Below, one piece after another: positions 37,696-50,117 of a DNA stretch of 64,000 nucleotides. The first letter of the stretch is position 1; each line of letters opens with the position of its first letter. The DNA is from Leptospira saintgironsiae. Lineage in GTDB: Bacteria; Spirochaetota; Leptospiria; Leptospirales; Leptospiraceae. The notes under the pieces are model-generated. The model saw only the letters and a list, made by a program, of their open reading frames with translations. It made no database searches and was not told where the DNA came from. The DNA is taken from NCBI RefSeq assembly GCF_002811765.1, contig NZ_NPDR01000008.1, positions 62,001 through 126,000 of the forward strand. Direction: 5' to 3'. Made by a program: the position numbers and the translations under genes.

Positions 37696-38586
37696 ATGCC
37701 TCCTTCTACTTCTTCCAAAGAGAAAAACCTGAAAAAAAGTTTTGATCTTTTATACAGAAACTATACCAAACCTGAATTTTTAGATTCTGATCCATTATTT
37801 TTATGTTATCTATATGATTCTCCGGAAGACAGAGAATTTGTAGGACTTCTATCCGCGTTATTCGCCTATGGGAATGTAACTGCGATCAGAGGTTTTCTCG
37901 CAAGACTTTTGGAACCGATGGGTAAAAATCCAAAACAATATTTGCTCAATCATGGAACCAAGATCTGGAAAAACAAATTAGGACCTTATCGTTTCCAAAA
38001 AGAAAAAGACATTCTATTGTTCTTACAAGCAATCCGATTGGCTTATCTAGAAATTGAAAAATCAGGAGAGAAGTTTTTAGAATCTTGGTTTAGTCCAATC
38101 AACCCAAAAGAAACAGGCTTAGAAAAAAGGATCTCTGGTTTTCAATCCAGACTTTCTGAAATTTTAAACGACTTGGATCCTGGTTGGAAATCCTACGGGT
38201 TAGGCTTTTTGATCGGACTAGGAAATCCTAAATCTGCACATAAACGTTATTGTATGTTCTTAAGATGGATGGTTCGTAAGGAAGGACCTGATCTTGGATT
38301 ATATAAACAAATCAAAACCTCTGAGTTATTATTTCCTTTAGATACTCATATCAATCGTCTTTCTAATATTTTAGGAATTACGGAAAGAAGGACTTCTGAT
38401 TTCAAAAAATCAAGAGAGGTCACAGATTATTTCCAAAAGTTTTATCCGGAAGATCCATTGAGAATGGACTTTGCACTTTGTAGGCTCGGAATTTTGCGTA
38501 AATGCAAAACTGCCTACGTAGCTGAGCTATGCGAATCTTGCGATCTGAAAGAGGTTTGTAAGATTTATGGGAAAAAGAAGAAGTGA
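37696..38586 (+). CDS. TIGR02757/DUF2400 family protein
   Basis: 296 residues. Family features: DPLFLCYLYDSPEDREFVGLLSALFAYGN near the N-terminus and a cysteine-rich C-terminus (CRLGILRKCKTAYVAELCESCDLKEVCKIYG) with at least four cysteines suited to a [4Fe-4S] cluster, as in Nth/MutY-like helix-hairpin-helix proteins. Family function is unknown; a DNA role has been suspected. It ends at 38586 next to a tRNA-Glu on the other strand. Confidence 0.85.
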   Translation: MPPSTSSKEKNLKKSFDLLYRNYTKPEFLDSDPLFLCYLYDSPEDREFVGLLSALFAYGNVTAIRGFLARLLEPMGKNPKQYLLNHGTKIWKNKLGPYRFQKEKDILLFLQAIRLAYLEIEKSGEKFLESWFSPINPKETGLEKRISGFQSRLSEILNDLDPGWKSYGLGFLIGLGNPKSAHKRYCMFLRWMVRKEGPDLGLYKQIKTSELLFPLDTHINRLSNILGITERRTSDFKKSREVTDYFQKFYPEDPLRMDFALCRLGILRKCKTAYVAELCESCDLKEVCKIYGKKKK

Positions 38587-38587
38587 G

Positions 38588-38662
38588 TGGTACCGCCACG
38601 GAGAATTGAACTCCGGTTACCAGGATGAAAACCTGGTGTCCTAACCACTAGACGATGGCGGC
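38588..38662 (-). tRNA. tRNA-Glu (TTC anticodon)
   Basis: Cloverleaf on the minus strand, 75 bases including an encoded CCA. D-stem GTCT/GGAC, anticodon stem CCAGG/CCTGG with loop TTTTCAT (anticodon TTC), T-stem CGGAG/CTCCG with loop TTCAATT. Acceptor arm GCCGCCA pairs with TGGCGGT; position 1 is G and position 72 is T, a G-U pair at the end. Convergent with the TIGR02757 gene. Confidence 0.95.
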
Positions 38663-38680
38663 GTTTTAATTAGTTCAGCT

Positions 38681-38753
38681 TGAGTCGTTTGGGATTCGAA
38701 CCCAAGACCCTCTCATTAAAAGTGAGATGCTCTACCAGCTGAGCTAACGACTC
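38681..38753 (-). tRNA. tRNA-Lys (TTT anticodon)
   Basis: Cloverleaf of 73 bases on the minus strand. Acceptor GAGTCGT/ACGACTC, D-loop region AGCTCAGCTGGTAGAGC, anticodon stem TCTCA/TGAGA with loop CTTTTAA (anticodon TTT), and T-loop TTCGAAT. The 3' end is ACGACTCA followed by AGCTG, so CCA is not encoded and must be added. It is 18 bases from tRNA-Glu and probably cotranscribed with it. Confidence 0.96.
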
Positions 38754-38765
38754 GAACGTAAGAAC

Positions 38766-38793
38766 ACGATATTTTTCGGCCCTCTCTGGTCAA
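38766..38793 (-). promoter_or_regulatory. Promoter for tRNA-Lys/tRNA-Glu
   Basis: On the minus strand a -35 TTGACC (38793-38788) and a -10 TATCGT (38771-38766) with a 16-base spacer sit about 12 bases before the tRNA-Lys 5' end. Sigma-70-like. The -10 is imperfect. Confidence 0.5.
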
Positions 38794-38869
38794 ACGAATT
38801 TCATATAGTTTTTTACCAGTTTATAGAAGTTTCCGAACGCAAAAAATTCAGTAAAAACTTTGTCCGATC

Positions 38870-40147
<1,278 letters not shown>

Positions 40148-40204
40148 TTATTCCTTATTTCCTGTTTCTTTTGTATCTGACCGATTGATTTATATAATTT
40201 CATA

Positions 40205-41203
40205 TTACCCCAATACCGCTTCCAGCGCATCTACATTGATTGCAAATCCGCAGGCGTCCTTTTGGGTCCCGGAGAATAACTCATAAAGATGATCATAAGC
40301 TCCTCCGGTTAGAACTGGTTCTGAACTTCCGGATACGTAACCTTGGAAAACGAATCCAGTATAATATTCCAAATCTGGAATAAGAGTATAATCAGAACAA
40401 AATTCCACACCAGGAGTTTTGCCGAGTGAGCCTATAATTTCTCCCGTTTCGGAGATGATCTTTTGGAAAGAATCAGAAAGTCCTAAAGAAGCAAACTTCT
40501 TACCTAGATCTTCCTTATGAGAAACAAATCCCAAACATAAAGATTCTAAAACCGGAAAAATCCTAGAAGCGTTTCTATTTTCCAGAAAACGACGGATCTC
40601 CGGAAGGTTCTTCCTATATAATAAAAACGACAATTGCCTTTTTTCGGATCTGGAAAGTTCTAATGATTCCAGAACAGAATGAAATACTCCCACGTTCCCA
40701 AGCACGACAGTCAATGGCGAACGCAGTTTAATTCCGGAGAATAATCCAGAAATCTCTTTCAAAATTCCTAAAATAGCTGGGGCGCCTGAACCACCAATAT
40801 GTTCTGCACCTACTTGCAGGATTTCTTTTCTAGATCCGCTCTTTCTACCATAGTCTCTGAAAATTTTTCCCTGATAAAAGATACGTTGGTTTTCTTTGCG
40901 GTGCGCAAAACCAGCCATACCTTTTACAGCCTGAACAGTCAAATCTGCGCTAGGAGAGATCTCATTTCCGTCTGAATCCCTGAATCTATATAATGCAGAG
41001 GAGTCTTCTGCTGACATGGTAAGCAAAAAAGAAGAAGAATAATCAAAAGAAGGTAAAAATACCTCAGAGTATTTGAATTCTTTGAGCTTGGAACTGAGGG
41101 AATTTAGAAGTTCCCTTCTCTCCGAACTCTCGTTCGGTCCAAAAAAATGAAATCCGTCCGGGATCCATTTTTTCTCGCTAAACTCTGGAGGATTATGTGT
41201 CAT
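40205..41203 (-). CDS. hisZ: ATP phosphoribosyltransferase regulatory subunit HisZ
   Basis: 332 residues, class II aminoacyl-tRNA synthetase core without the anticodon-binding domain of HisRS. Visible are the motif-2-like arginine (FRDYGRKSGSRKEILQVGAEHIG) and motif-3-like end (GGAYDHLYELFSGTQKDACGFAI). HisZ partners a short HisG in histidine synthesis. Position upstream of purA supports HisZ over HisRS. No short hisG is in the window. Confidence 0.85.
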   Translation of the reverse strand: MTHNPPEFSEKKWIPDGFHFFGPNESSERRELLNSLSSKLKEFKYSEVFLPSFDYSSSFLLTMSAEDSSALYRFRDSDGNEISPSADLTVQAVKGMAGFAHRKENQRIFYQGKIFRDYGRKSGSRKEILQVGAEHIGGSGAPAILGILKEISGLFSGIKLRSPLTVVLGNVGVFHSVLESLELSRSEKRQLSFLLYRKNLPEIRRFLENRNASRIFPVLESLCLGFVSHKEDLGKKFASLGLSDSFQKIISETGEIIGSLGKTPGVEFCSDYTLIPDLEYYTGFVFQGYVSGSSEPVLTGGAYDHLYELFSGTQKDACGFAINVDALEAVLG

Positions 41204-41399
41204 CTGTTCTGTACGAAAGCCCCAAAGAACAGTTCCTTTTGGCTAGGGTAGAATTCAAATCGTTTTTCCCAAAAAATAGAATGACAATAAGCCTTCCAAG
41301 GATAGAAAGTATTCTCCGGAAATCGCGTATCCAACCTTAAAGTTCGAGCTCTAAGCACCGAAACCAGATTAACCGCAAGACCTTAAACAGAGACGTAGC

Positions 41400-43412
<2,013 letters not shown>

Positions 43413-43445
43413 AGCTCTCGTTAGTCTCCTGCTATAAACCGGATT

Positions 43446-44120
43446 TTAGCGTCCGTTTACGAAAATTTCCAGTAGCCCTTCTGACAGTGCTTCTATCTCA
43501 GAAGCTCTTTCTTTCAGGAGTCTGAAAGTTTTTTGTAATGCAATTTCCATTTCTTCTTTTGGAACTCCGAATGTAGTTAGTCCCAATTGGATGACCGTAG
43601 TCATCATTCTGAGCCTGTCTATTTTTCCGGAATATACCATTTCTTCCAAAAGGCTTTGGAAGACCCCTCTGAAGGCCAAAGTACGGATTAAATATTCTTG
43701 TTCGTCAAATTCAGGATTATATTTTTCGAATAGGATCTTGCTTCTATGAGAGCCGCGATTTCCTATCATATCGGTTACACCGTGGGTTTTGTAAGCCGCT
43801 AAGTATGTTTCCGCTATGGTAAGTTTTTTCTGGCAAAGATAGAATTGTAATCCGATTTCCATGGCAAAAACCAGTGGAGGATCCATTTCACCTACCAGGC
43901 GTTCGGCGGTCTCACCCGCTTCGTTGAATACTTCGCTAGCTATTGCGAGAAGTATCTCTTCCTTGTTCTTGAAAAAATGATAAAGACTTCCTGTAGTGAT
44001 CTCTGCTTCCTCGATGATCCTACGTATGGTTGCCTTTTCATATCCTTCACTTACGAAAAGTTTTCGGGAAACTTCTAAAATTTTACCCCGAACTCGGTTG
44101 GACTGTTCTATTCTCTTCAT
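43446..44120 (-). CDS. TetR-family transcriptional regulator
   Basis: 224 residues. The helix-turn-helix region reads KILEVSRKLFVSEGYEKATIRRIIEEAEITTGSLYHFFKNKEEIL (about 13-57), typical of TetR. The rest is a ligand-binding, dimerising domain. It lies 74 bases downstream of the FGGY kinase on the same strand. A 22-base palindrome suited to a TetR dimer lies just upstream of that kinase and may be its operator. Confidence 0.9.
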   Translation of the reverse strand: MKRIEQSNRVRGKILEVSRKLFVSEGYEKATIRRIIEEAEITTGSLYHFFKNKEEILLAIASEVFNEAGETAERLVGEMDPPLVFAMEIGLQFYLCQKKLTIAETYLAAYKTHGVTDMIGNRGSHRSKILFEKYNPEFDEQEYLIRTLAFRGVFQSLLEEMVYSGKIDRLRMMTTVIQLGLTTFGVPKEEMEIALQKTFRLLKERASEIEALSEGLLEIFVNGR

Positions 44121-44194
44121 CTGTTGACACCCTGCCAGAACAGAGCCTATACATTTTGCATAAGGAGTCCCTTATGGGATAAGCTCGTTCCTTT

Positions 44195-45802
44195 TTATTT
44201 ATATGTATTTAAGATTGCGTAATGCGCCTTGTTAGCCTCATATAATTTTTTGAATACGGAAAAATTCCGATCATATACTAATTTATTCGCCGGATTCGGA
44301 TTCCATCTTTCTTTACTTGGAATTAAACTTTTGATCTCTTCGAAAGAATGAATTTTACCTAATCCTAATGCAGCTATCGCTGCCGCACCAGTAGCTCCCG
44401 CATTTTGGGGATGATCTATTGTTTCGATAGTTCTCCCTGTAATATCCGCCAAGATCTGGCAAATAATAGGAGAACGTGCCACTCCGCCCACAAATCTAAT
44501 GGTAGAAGATGCTGGAATTTTTGTATGAGATAATTCTAAGATCCAACGTTTATGAAAGGAAATACCTTCGATCACAGATCGGATCAGTTTTCTTTTTCCT
44601 GTATCCAAACCAATATTGAAGAACATTCCTCTTGCTGCAGGATCTTCGAAAGGACAACGGTTTCCATGCAACCAAGGAGTAAAGATCACTCCATCACTTC
44701 CTGCGGGAGTATCTTTAATGGATTCGAATAAGTATGCGAAAAGACTTTCGTGAACTGCGTCTTCTCCTTCCGTTACATTCTTTTTTTCTAAATAAACATC
44801 TATCTCGTCTAGGGCAAGATGGTCTTTGACCCATTGTAGACATTTACCAGACGTTTCCTGTTCTCCGAAATAATTATAAAAACCTGCTCGGGCTCCTACG
44901 ATGGATGCAATTCTAGCGTTGATATCTACAGTTCTTTTTTTGGTTACTGTAGATACCCAACCAGAAGTCCCTGCATAAATATGAGTGTCACCTTCTTCTA
45001 CAGCGCCTGCTCCGATACCTATCAGAGTAGCGTCTCCGCCTCCACCAAAAACTGCAGTTCCTTCTTTTAATCCTAGTTCTTTTGCGGATATTTCAGTCAG
45101 ACCACCAATCAGATCTGTAGATTGTATTAGATCAGGAAGATGTTCGAAACGGACTCCGAACATTTTGCAAAGTCCTTTATGCCAGCGGCTTTTGCCAGGG
45201 CGAGAATCATATAAGAAAGTAGCAAATGCAGAATCCAAGGTCATGGTAGCTCTGCCAGTACATCTGGTAGTCAGATAATCTTTCACATCCAACCATTTGT
45301 GGACTCTCGCAAATTTTTCTGCTTCTTTTGCCTCGACCCATTTATATTTCCATAATGGATCTTTTACACTTCCAGCAACTGCTCCCGTGATCTGTAAGGA
45401 ACGAAGAAGTTTATAAGCATTCAGACCTTCTATCTTGATCCCATGCTCGATTCCTTTTTTCATTTGCTCACGGGCTCTTTGGTCCATATAACTCATCGCT
45501 GGACGTACCGGTTTCAGATCTTTATCAACTAAGACAAGACCTTGCATTTGAGAACAGAAGGAGATCCCACGAATTTCTGCAGAATCTAATTTGCTTTCTT
45601 TTAAGACCTGGGCGGTGGTATCTCTCATAGAATTCCACCAATCTTGGGGATCCTGCTCTACTCCTCCGCCTTCTAAAAGTGTGAGTCCGTATTCTTGGGT
45701 TGCAGAATTAATTAGAGTAAGCCTATCACCTATTTCAAATAGGCAAGTTTTGGTCCCGGTAGTTCCTATATCGTAAGCCAAAACGTAGACTTTTGATTTC
45801 AT
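44195..45802 (-). CDS. FGGY-family carbohydrate kinase (xylulokinase-like)
   Basis: I start it at the ATG at 45802 (535 residues), which has GGAGGA 8 bases upstream; the longer frame from 45856 adds 18 residues with no family match and runs into the operator palindrome. Motifs: YDIGTTGTKTCLFEIG at the N-terminus (ATP phosphate loop), GGGGDATLIGIGAGAV, and RFVGGVARSPIICQILADITG with the family signature. FGGY kinases phosphorylate pentoses, glycerol, gluconate and others. The xylulokinase branch fits best but the sugar is not proven. Confidence 0.86.
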   Translation of the reverse strand: MKSKVYVLAYDIGTTGTKTCLFEIGDRLTLINSATQEYGLTLLEGGGVEQDPQDWWNSMRDTTAQVLKESKLDSAEIRGISFCSQMQGLVLVDKDLKPVRPAMSYMDQRAREQMKKGIEHGIKIEGLNAYKLLRSLQITGAVAGSVKDPLWKYKWVEAKEAEKFARVHKWLDVKDYLTTRCTGRATMTLDSAFATFLYDSRPGKSRWHKGLCKMFGVRFEHLPDLIQSTDLIGGLTEISAKELGLKEGTAVFGGGGDATLIGIGAGAVEEGDTHIYAGTSGWVSTVTKKRTVDINARIASIVGARAGFYNYFGEQETSGKCLQWVKDHLALDEIDVYLEKKNVTEGEDAVHESLFAYLFESIKDTPAGSDGVIFTPWLHGNRCPFEDPAARGMFFNIGLDTGKRKLIRSVIEGISFHKRWILELSHTKIPASSTIRFVGGVARSPIICQILADITGRTIETIDHPQNAGATGAAAIAALGLGKIHSFEEIKSLIPSKERWNPNPANKLVYDRNFSVFKKLYEANKAHYAILNTYK

Positions 45803-45839
45803 GCAGCAGATCCTCCGGAACCCAGTCATCGAAAAGCTC

Positions 45840-45861
45840 GATGAGTGAGCACTCACTCATC
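45840..45861 (-). promoter_or_regulatory. 22-bp palindromic TetR-type operator upstream of FGGY kinase
   Basis: Half-sites GATGAGTGAG and CTCACTCATC are perfect inverted repeats around a 2-base centre (CA). TGAGTGA...TCACTCA is the general form of many TetR-family sites. It ends 38 bases before the kinase start, in the place expected for a repressor that blocks the promoter. The regulator encoded at 43446-44120 is the likely partner. Confidence 0.6.
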
Positions 45862-45868
45862 AGGAGAT

Positions 45869-45903
45869 TGAAAAGCCCCTCAAAAAGGGCAATCCTTTTT
45901 TCT
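45869..45903 (-). terminator. Candidate terminator downstream of royal-jelly-type lipoprotein gene
   Basis: On the minus strand GCCC and GGGC pair around TTTTTGAG-like loop sequence, with an outer GATTG/CAATC pairing possible, and a short TTTT follows the right arm. It is about 75 bases downstream of the gene that ends at 45978. The stem is short, so only a weak call. Confidence 0.3.
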
Positions 45904-45977
45904 AAAATGAGAAGGCGGTTATATGCGATTGTCTTTTCGTGTCAATAGAATCGCGACAGCGATGCGCGGGCTAAAAA

Positions 45978-47072
45978 TTATCTGCCTATAATCCCTTCCG
46001 CTTCTGGTTTGAATCTATAGATATAGTAAGGCCCCTTGCTTAGGATTACGCTATCCAGTTGTAGGAAAACTTCGTTTAACGCACTGCAGGTTAAATACAT
46101 ATATCCATCAGGAGCATAACTAAAGCCGTCGGGCCAACGGAAGCTTGGATCCTTGAATAATGTGGTGATCTTTTTATCTGCATCGATCAGATTCACTGCA
46201 GAATGCTCCGCGTCGGTCACATATATGTTTCCGTTCTTATCAATACTGATCCCATCACTCATCGATTTTAAAGAATATTGTTCGACTTGTGCTGCGAGTT
46301 GAGCAGCAGTTAACGTAGAATCCCTTAAAACACTGGTTTTAGCACGATATAATTCGCCTGAAGTGAAAGGAGCAAAATATAACCATTCCCTATTTTGATC
46401 TAACGCGATAGAGTCTGCATTAAATATAATAGAAACTCCTGCTACTTGGAAAGGAGATCCGTTCACTACGATCTCGTTTCTTTCCCCAACGACGGAGACA
46501 TGATCTTTCAAAAGGCGTCTTGCTTTTTTGTTTGTGATATCATATACCACGAGTCCTGGATCTGGGATCAAAGGACTTGTATCTGTGATAAATATTGTCT
46601 CTGTAACTGTATCAATTTGCATATCGTTGAACAAAGAATCCTTGGGAGCGATAGAAACTGGGAATTCAAACTCATGAATGGTCGTTCCAGTTTCAATATC
46701 GAAAGCATAAACCTTTGGTCTTGTTATTGCCAGATTGCCATAATCCAGGGTCCAAAGCCGATTTTTATCATCTACTCTGACTGAAAGAACTGTATTAAAA
46801 TTTTTCTGAAAGTTTTGGTTCGGAAATGGAAGGACCTGGCCATTCTTTAACTCAGCAACTTTGATGGGTGGAGAACCTTGGGGAAAGAAGGAGAAGAAGA
46901 GCCTTCCGGATGCAGATGCGCTGATATTGCCAGGAGGACGATCTAACTGGATTACTTTTTCTAAAGAAGAATTCGGATACTTTGGTAACGTTGTCCTATC
47001 TTCTAAATTTCCTGTTTCGCATTTTACGATTGTAAAAACCAACGCAAAGACTATGGCCCATTTTTTTAACAT
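45978..47072 (-). CDS. Major royal jelly/yellow-family lipoprotein
   Basis: 364 residues. MLKKWAIVFALVFTIVKCETGN is a signal with a lipobox-like end (TIVKC). The rest is a six-bladed propeller of the major royal jelly/yellow type: FDIETGTTIHEFEF, FNDMQIDTVTETIFITDTS, MSDGISIDKNGNIYVTDAEHSAV and RWPDGFSYAPDGYMYLTCS are typical. Family members bind small amines or act as lactonases; function here is unknown. Probably anchored at the cell surface or periplasm. Monocistronic. Confidence 0.85.
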   Translation of the reverse strand: MLKKWAIVFALVFTIVKCETGNLEDRTTLPKYPNSSLEKVIQLDRPPGNISASASGRLFFSFFPQGSPPIKVAELKNGQVLPFPNQNFQKNFNTVLSVRVDDKNRLWTLDYGNLAITRPKVYAFDIETGTTIHEFEFPVSIAPKDSLFNDMQIDTVTETIFITDTSPLIPDPGLVVYDITNKKARRLLKDHVSVVGERNEIVVNGSPFQVAGVSIIFNADSIALDQNREWLYFAPFTSGELYRAKTSVLRDSTLTAAQLAAQVEQYSLKSMSDGISIDKNGNIYVTDAEHSAVNLIDADKKITTLFKDPSFRWPDGFSYAPDGYMYLTCSALNEVFLQLDSVILSKGPYYIYRFKPEAEGIIGR

Positions 47073-47509
47073 AAAATTTTCTCCACTGCCTCATATCATA
47101 AGGCAAAAAAGAAAATGGTCGTCCGCATTGTTTAAGTCGAACGTCCGAATTTAAGAAGTCGGTCTTATACTTAAAATCGTAACTTACAACTTTCTTATTT
47201 CTTAAAGTACTAGTATACGATGTAAACTTGTGTTCACATGAAAAAGAACGGGATTATAGGATCGAATTACCTTGTACTTATATGCGTCTTACATTTCGCA
47301 AAACCACTTATTCGCATAATATTGAGATCGTTATAATTAGAAACTAAAATGATATGTACTTCCCATTCCAAAATTATAATTTGCTTGGAACTAGAACATA
47401 TACCTCCTATACTGTCATAGTTACTTCCGAGCATATTGTGATGACTTCCTCGGACCTAAGTGATGCGAATTATTATCTTTTCACTATTTAAATAAAAACG
47501 GGGCTTTCT
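47073..47509. other. AT-rich intergenic region with one tiny ORF
   Basis: Contains no clear gene. A 45-codon plus-strand frame at 47354-47491 translates to a Tyr/Thr/Ser-rich sequence (for example RTYTSYTVIVTSEHIV) with no ribosome binding site. It could be a remnant of an outer-membrane protein, but nothing more supports it. The region must hold divergent promoters for the lipoprotein (minus) and the MFS transporter (plus). Confidence 0.4.
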
Positions 47510-48763
47510 ATGCGTGAAAACCAAGTAAAGGTATACGGCTACAGATGGGTGATTCTTGGTCTATACGCACTCATTACGGCGATTATCCAAATCCAATGGC
47601 TGACTTTTGCGCCTATAGCCAGAGAAGCTAAAGTATTTTACGATGTTTCAAGCCTTCAAATAGATCTTCTCTCCCTCATTTTTATGGGAGTATTCGTGTT
47701 AATGGCGATCCCTGCTTCTTATATCATCGATACTTACGGAATTAAGATCGGAGTAGGAGTAGGCGCTGTTCTTACTGGAATTTTCTCCTTAAGCAAAGGA
47801 GTTTACGCAGATAATTTTAACATAGTGATCGCATCTCAAATCGGTTTAGCGATCGCACAACCTTTCATATTAAACGCAGTCACAAAAGTCAGCGTTCAAT
47901 GGTTCCCAATTACTGAAAGAGCGACCGCAGTAGCAATCGGAACCTTAGCGCAATTTGTAGGTATCATTTTAGTAATGGCGATCACTCCTAGAATGTTAGG
48001 AGAAGTGAATCCAAATCCTCAAGAGATCCCCGGAATTCTTTTAAATTATGGATTAGTAGCTATGGTTGGAGCTGTAGTTTTCTTGGCGTTCTTTAAAGAG
48101 AAACCTCCAACTGCTCCTGATAATTCAAATCTGCGAGATTCTAAATTTAAAGTATTCGAAGGTTTAAAACATATCTTAAGCCAAAAAGATATGAGAAAAT
48201 CTCTGCTTCTATTCCTGATTGGTTTAGGAGTATTTAATGCAGTCAGCACTTGTATAGACCAGATCTGCGAAACAAAACATCTGAACATGACCCAGTCCGG
48301 AGAAATTGCAGGAATGATGTTAATGTCAGGAATTATCGCAGGCATTTTCGTTCCATTAATCTCAGATAAGATTGGTAAAAGGCAACCTTTCTTAGTGATC
48401 TCTATGGCAGGATTTTTGCCTGGAATGTTATTATTCTCCTTAGCGAATGATTATACATTAGTATTAACTGGAGCATTCTTGATTGGATTCTTCTTACTCG
48501 GGATCGGTGCTCCAATCGGATTCCAATATTGCGCAGAGATCACTTCTCCGGCACCCGAATCATCTTCTCAAGGACTTTTACTTTGGATTGGGCAGATATC
48601 TGGGATCTTCTTTATCTTAGGTCTGAACTTTTTAGGAATTGATCTATTCTTAAAAATATTTATAGGTCTTGGAGTATTAAACTTAGCTTTGTCTTTCTTA
48701 CTGAAAGAATCTCCTTTGATGTTAGGAGCAAAAGTACAAGAGAATTCTCTCTCCAGAAAATAA
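47510..48763 (+). CDS. Major facilitator superfamily transporter, FLVCR-like
   Basis: 417 residues with twelve membrane helices. N-terminal YRWVILGLYALITAIIQIQWLTFAPIA and the early DxxGIKIGVG loop are like the FLVCR/DIRC2-type branch, whose animal members carry heme or choline; many bacterial members have unknown substrates. The central cytoplasmic loop (about 200-220) and a C-terminal basic tail are as usual. It ends near a strong hairpin that serves as terminator for the opposite gene. Confidence 0.86.
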   Translation: MRENQVKVYGYRWVILGLYALITAIIQIQWLTFAPIAREAKVFYDVSSLQIDLLSLIFMGVFVLMAIPASYIIDTYGIKIGVGVGAVLTGIFSLSKGVYADNFNIVIASQIGLAIAQPFILNAVTKVSVQWFPITERATAVAIGTLAQFVGIILVMAITPRMLGEVNPNPQEIPGILLNYGLVAMVGAVVFLAFFKEKPPTAPDNSNLRDSKFKVFEGLKHILSQKDMRKSLLLFLIGLGVFNAVSTCIDQICETKHLNMTQSGEIAGMMLMSGIIAGIFVPLISDKIGKRQPFLVISMAGFLPGMLLFSLANDYTLVLTGAFLIGFFLLGIGAPIGFQYCAEITSPAPESSSQGLLLWIGQISGIFFILGLNFLGIDLFLKIFIGLGVLNLALSFLLKESPLMLGAKVQENSLSRK

Positions 48764-48773
48764 ATAAAAAAAG

Positions 48774-48798
48774 GTCCGTCGGAATTACTCCGACGGAC
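48774..48798 (-). terminator. Rho-independent terminator for the Old Yellow Enzyme gene
   Basis: GTCCGTCGGA (48774-48783) and TCCGACGGAC (48789-48798) form a perfect 10-base-pair stem with a 5-base loop. On the minus strand it is followed by a T-rich run (complement of AAAAAAA at about 48766-48772). It therefore ends the minus-strand gene 48834-50114 and sits just after the stop of the MFS gene, which it may also stop weakly. Confidence 0.8.
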
Positions 48799-48833
48799 GG
48801 TTTAAGGTTTGCTATTCAATGGATCAAGTCGTT

Positions 48834-50114
48834 TCAGTATGTGATCCGATTTGAAGAAATTCGTTCCAAAAATTTTCGGTAATTTTTAGCGTTACGTCTT
48901 CCTCTGATCTGATCTTGTATCATATTCCAAATCAAAGAACCTGGTAGCCTAGGTTCTTTTCCTTCTCCCATTCTTCTAAACTGAAGACGGATCGCGGACA
49001 TCTTAGAAAGTGAATTTAATGCAGGATTAGAAAGTTTTGGTATTTCTATAGAGACCTTTTCTATTTTTCCAGAAAGTAATCCATTTACGAATGTAGGATG
49101 AAATGCAAAAGGTGCAGCGATCCCAACTAAGTCTGCTTCTTTGGAAATAATAGCTTCTTCCATTACAGATTTGCTTCTGAATCCTCCGGTTACTAGTAGA
49201 GGAATTTTAGTGATCTCTTTTGCCTTTTTAGCAAAATCTAAAAAGTAAGCTTCTCTTTTGTTTGTGCCTGTTCCTTGCATCGCAGGAGATTCATAATTCC
49301 CCCCTGAAATTTCCAGAAGATCCAAACCGATCGGTTCGAGCATTTTGATTACTTGGATAGAATCTTCTTCTTGGAAACCTCCACCTTGGAAGTCCGCAGA
49401 ATTTAATTTAACTCCAATTCCAAAATCGGATCGAACAGATGCTTTAATACCTTTTAGAACTTCCAAAAGGAACCTGGTCCGATTTTCCAAAGAACCACCC
49501 CATTCATCTTTTCTAATATTAGTAATTGGAGAAAGGAACTGATTTAATAAATATCCATGAGCAGAATGAACTTCTACTCCGTTAAACCCTGCCTTTTCGG
49601 CTATGACAGCAGCATCTATGAATTTTTGGATGAGGACTTTGATCTCTTCTCCCCTTAATTCTCTTGGTTCTCCAAAAACTTTGGCGAACATTCTGCCAGG
49701 TATATGAACTTTTATTGGAGAAGGTGCAACAGGTGTTTCAGTAATAAAACCAAATGTTTGCCTTCCTGGATGATTGATCTGCATCCAAATTTTGGATTCG
49801 CCGGATTGGCCAATCTCTGCCCATTTTTTTAGGGGAGAAAGATCCATGTCTTTTCTTAAGATCACATTGCCCGGACCTGTTAGTCCATTTACGTCCACCA
49901 TTACGTTTCCGGTAAGAAGAAGTCCCGCGCCTGATTGGGACCATCTTTCATAAAGTTTGAATAATCTTTGGCTAGGAAGAAATTCCTTATCCGAAAGACC
50001 TTCTTCCATAGATGCTTTAACAATTCTGTTTTTGAGTATTTGGCCGTTTGGAAGTTTATATTCGGATGAAATTCCTTCCTTTGATAATGCCTGGATCATA
50101 AAATTCTCACTCAC
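48834..50114 (-). CDS. NADH:flavin oxidoreductase, Old Yellow Enzyme family
   Basis: 426 residues. TIM-barrel FMN enzyme. Typical elements: QINHPGRQTFG, GVEVHSAHGYLLNQFLSPITN (the active-site region with His/His), and DLLEISGGNYESP. It reduces enones, nitro compounds or quinones; natural substrate unknown. It is divergently placed to a TetR gene, with two repeated operator-like sites between, which suggests control by that regulator and an inducer such as a reactive electrophile (inference). Confidence 0.9.
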   Translation of the reverse strand: MSENFMIQALSKEGISSEYKLPNGQILKNRIVKASMEEGLSDKEFLPSQRLFKLYERWSQSGAGLLLTGNVMVDVNGLTGPGNVILRKDMDLSPLKKWAEIGQSGESKIWMQINHPGRQTFGFITETPVAPSPIKVHIPGRMFAKVFGEPRELRGEEIKVLIQKFIDAAVIAEKAGFNGVEVHSAHGYLLNQFLSPITNIRKDEWGGSLENRTRFLLEVLKGIKASVRSDFGIGVKLNSADFQGGGFQEEDSIQVIKMLEPIGLDLLEISGGNYESPAMQGTGTNKREAYFLDFAKKAKEITKIPLLVTGGFRSKSVMEEAIISKEADLVGIAAPFAFHPTFVNGLLSGKIEKVSIEIPKLSNPALNSLSKMSAIRLQFRRMGEGKEPRLPGSLIWNMIQDQIRGRRNAKNYRKFLERISSNRITY

Positions 50115-50117
50115 AAT

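Noticed and set aside
44123..44152. TTGACA-18-TATACA promoter-like sequence on the plus strand
   Set aside because: It points toward the 3' end of the kinase gene on the other strand and no plus-strand gene follows; most likely chance in AT-rich DNA.
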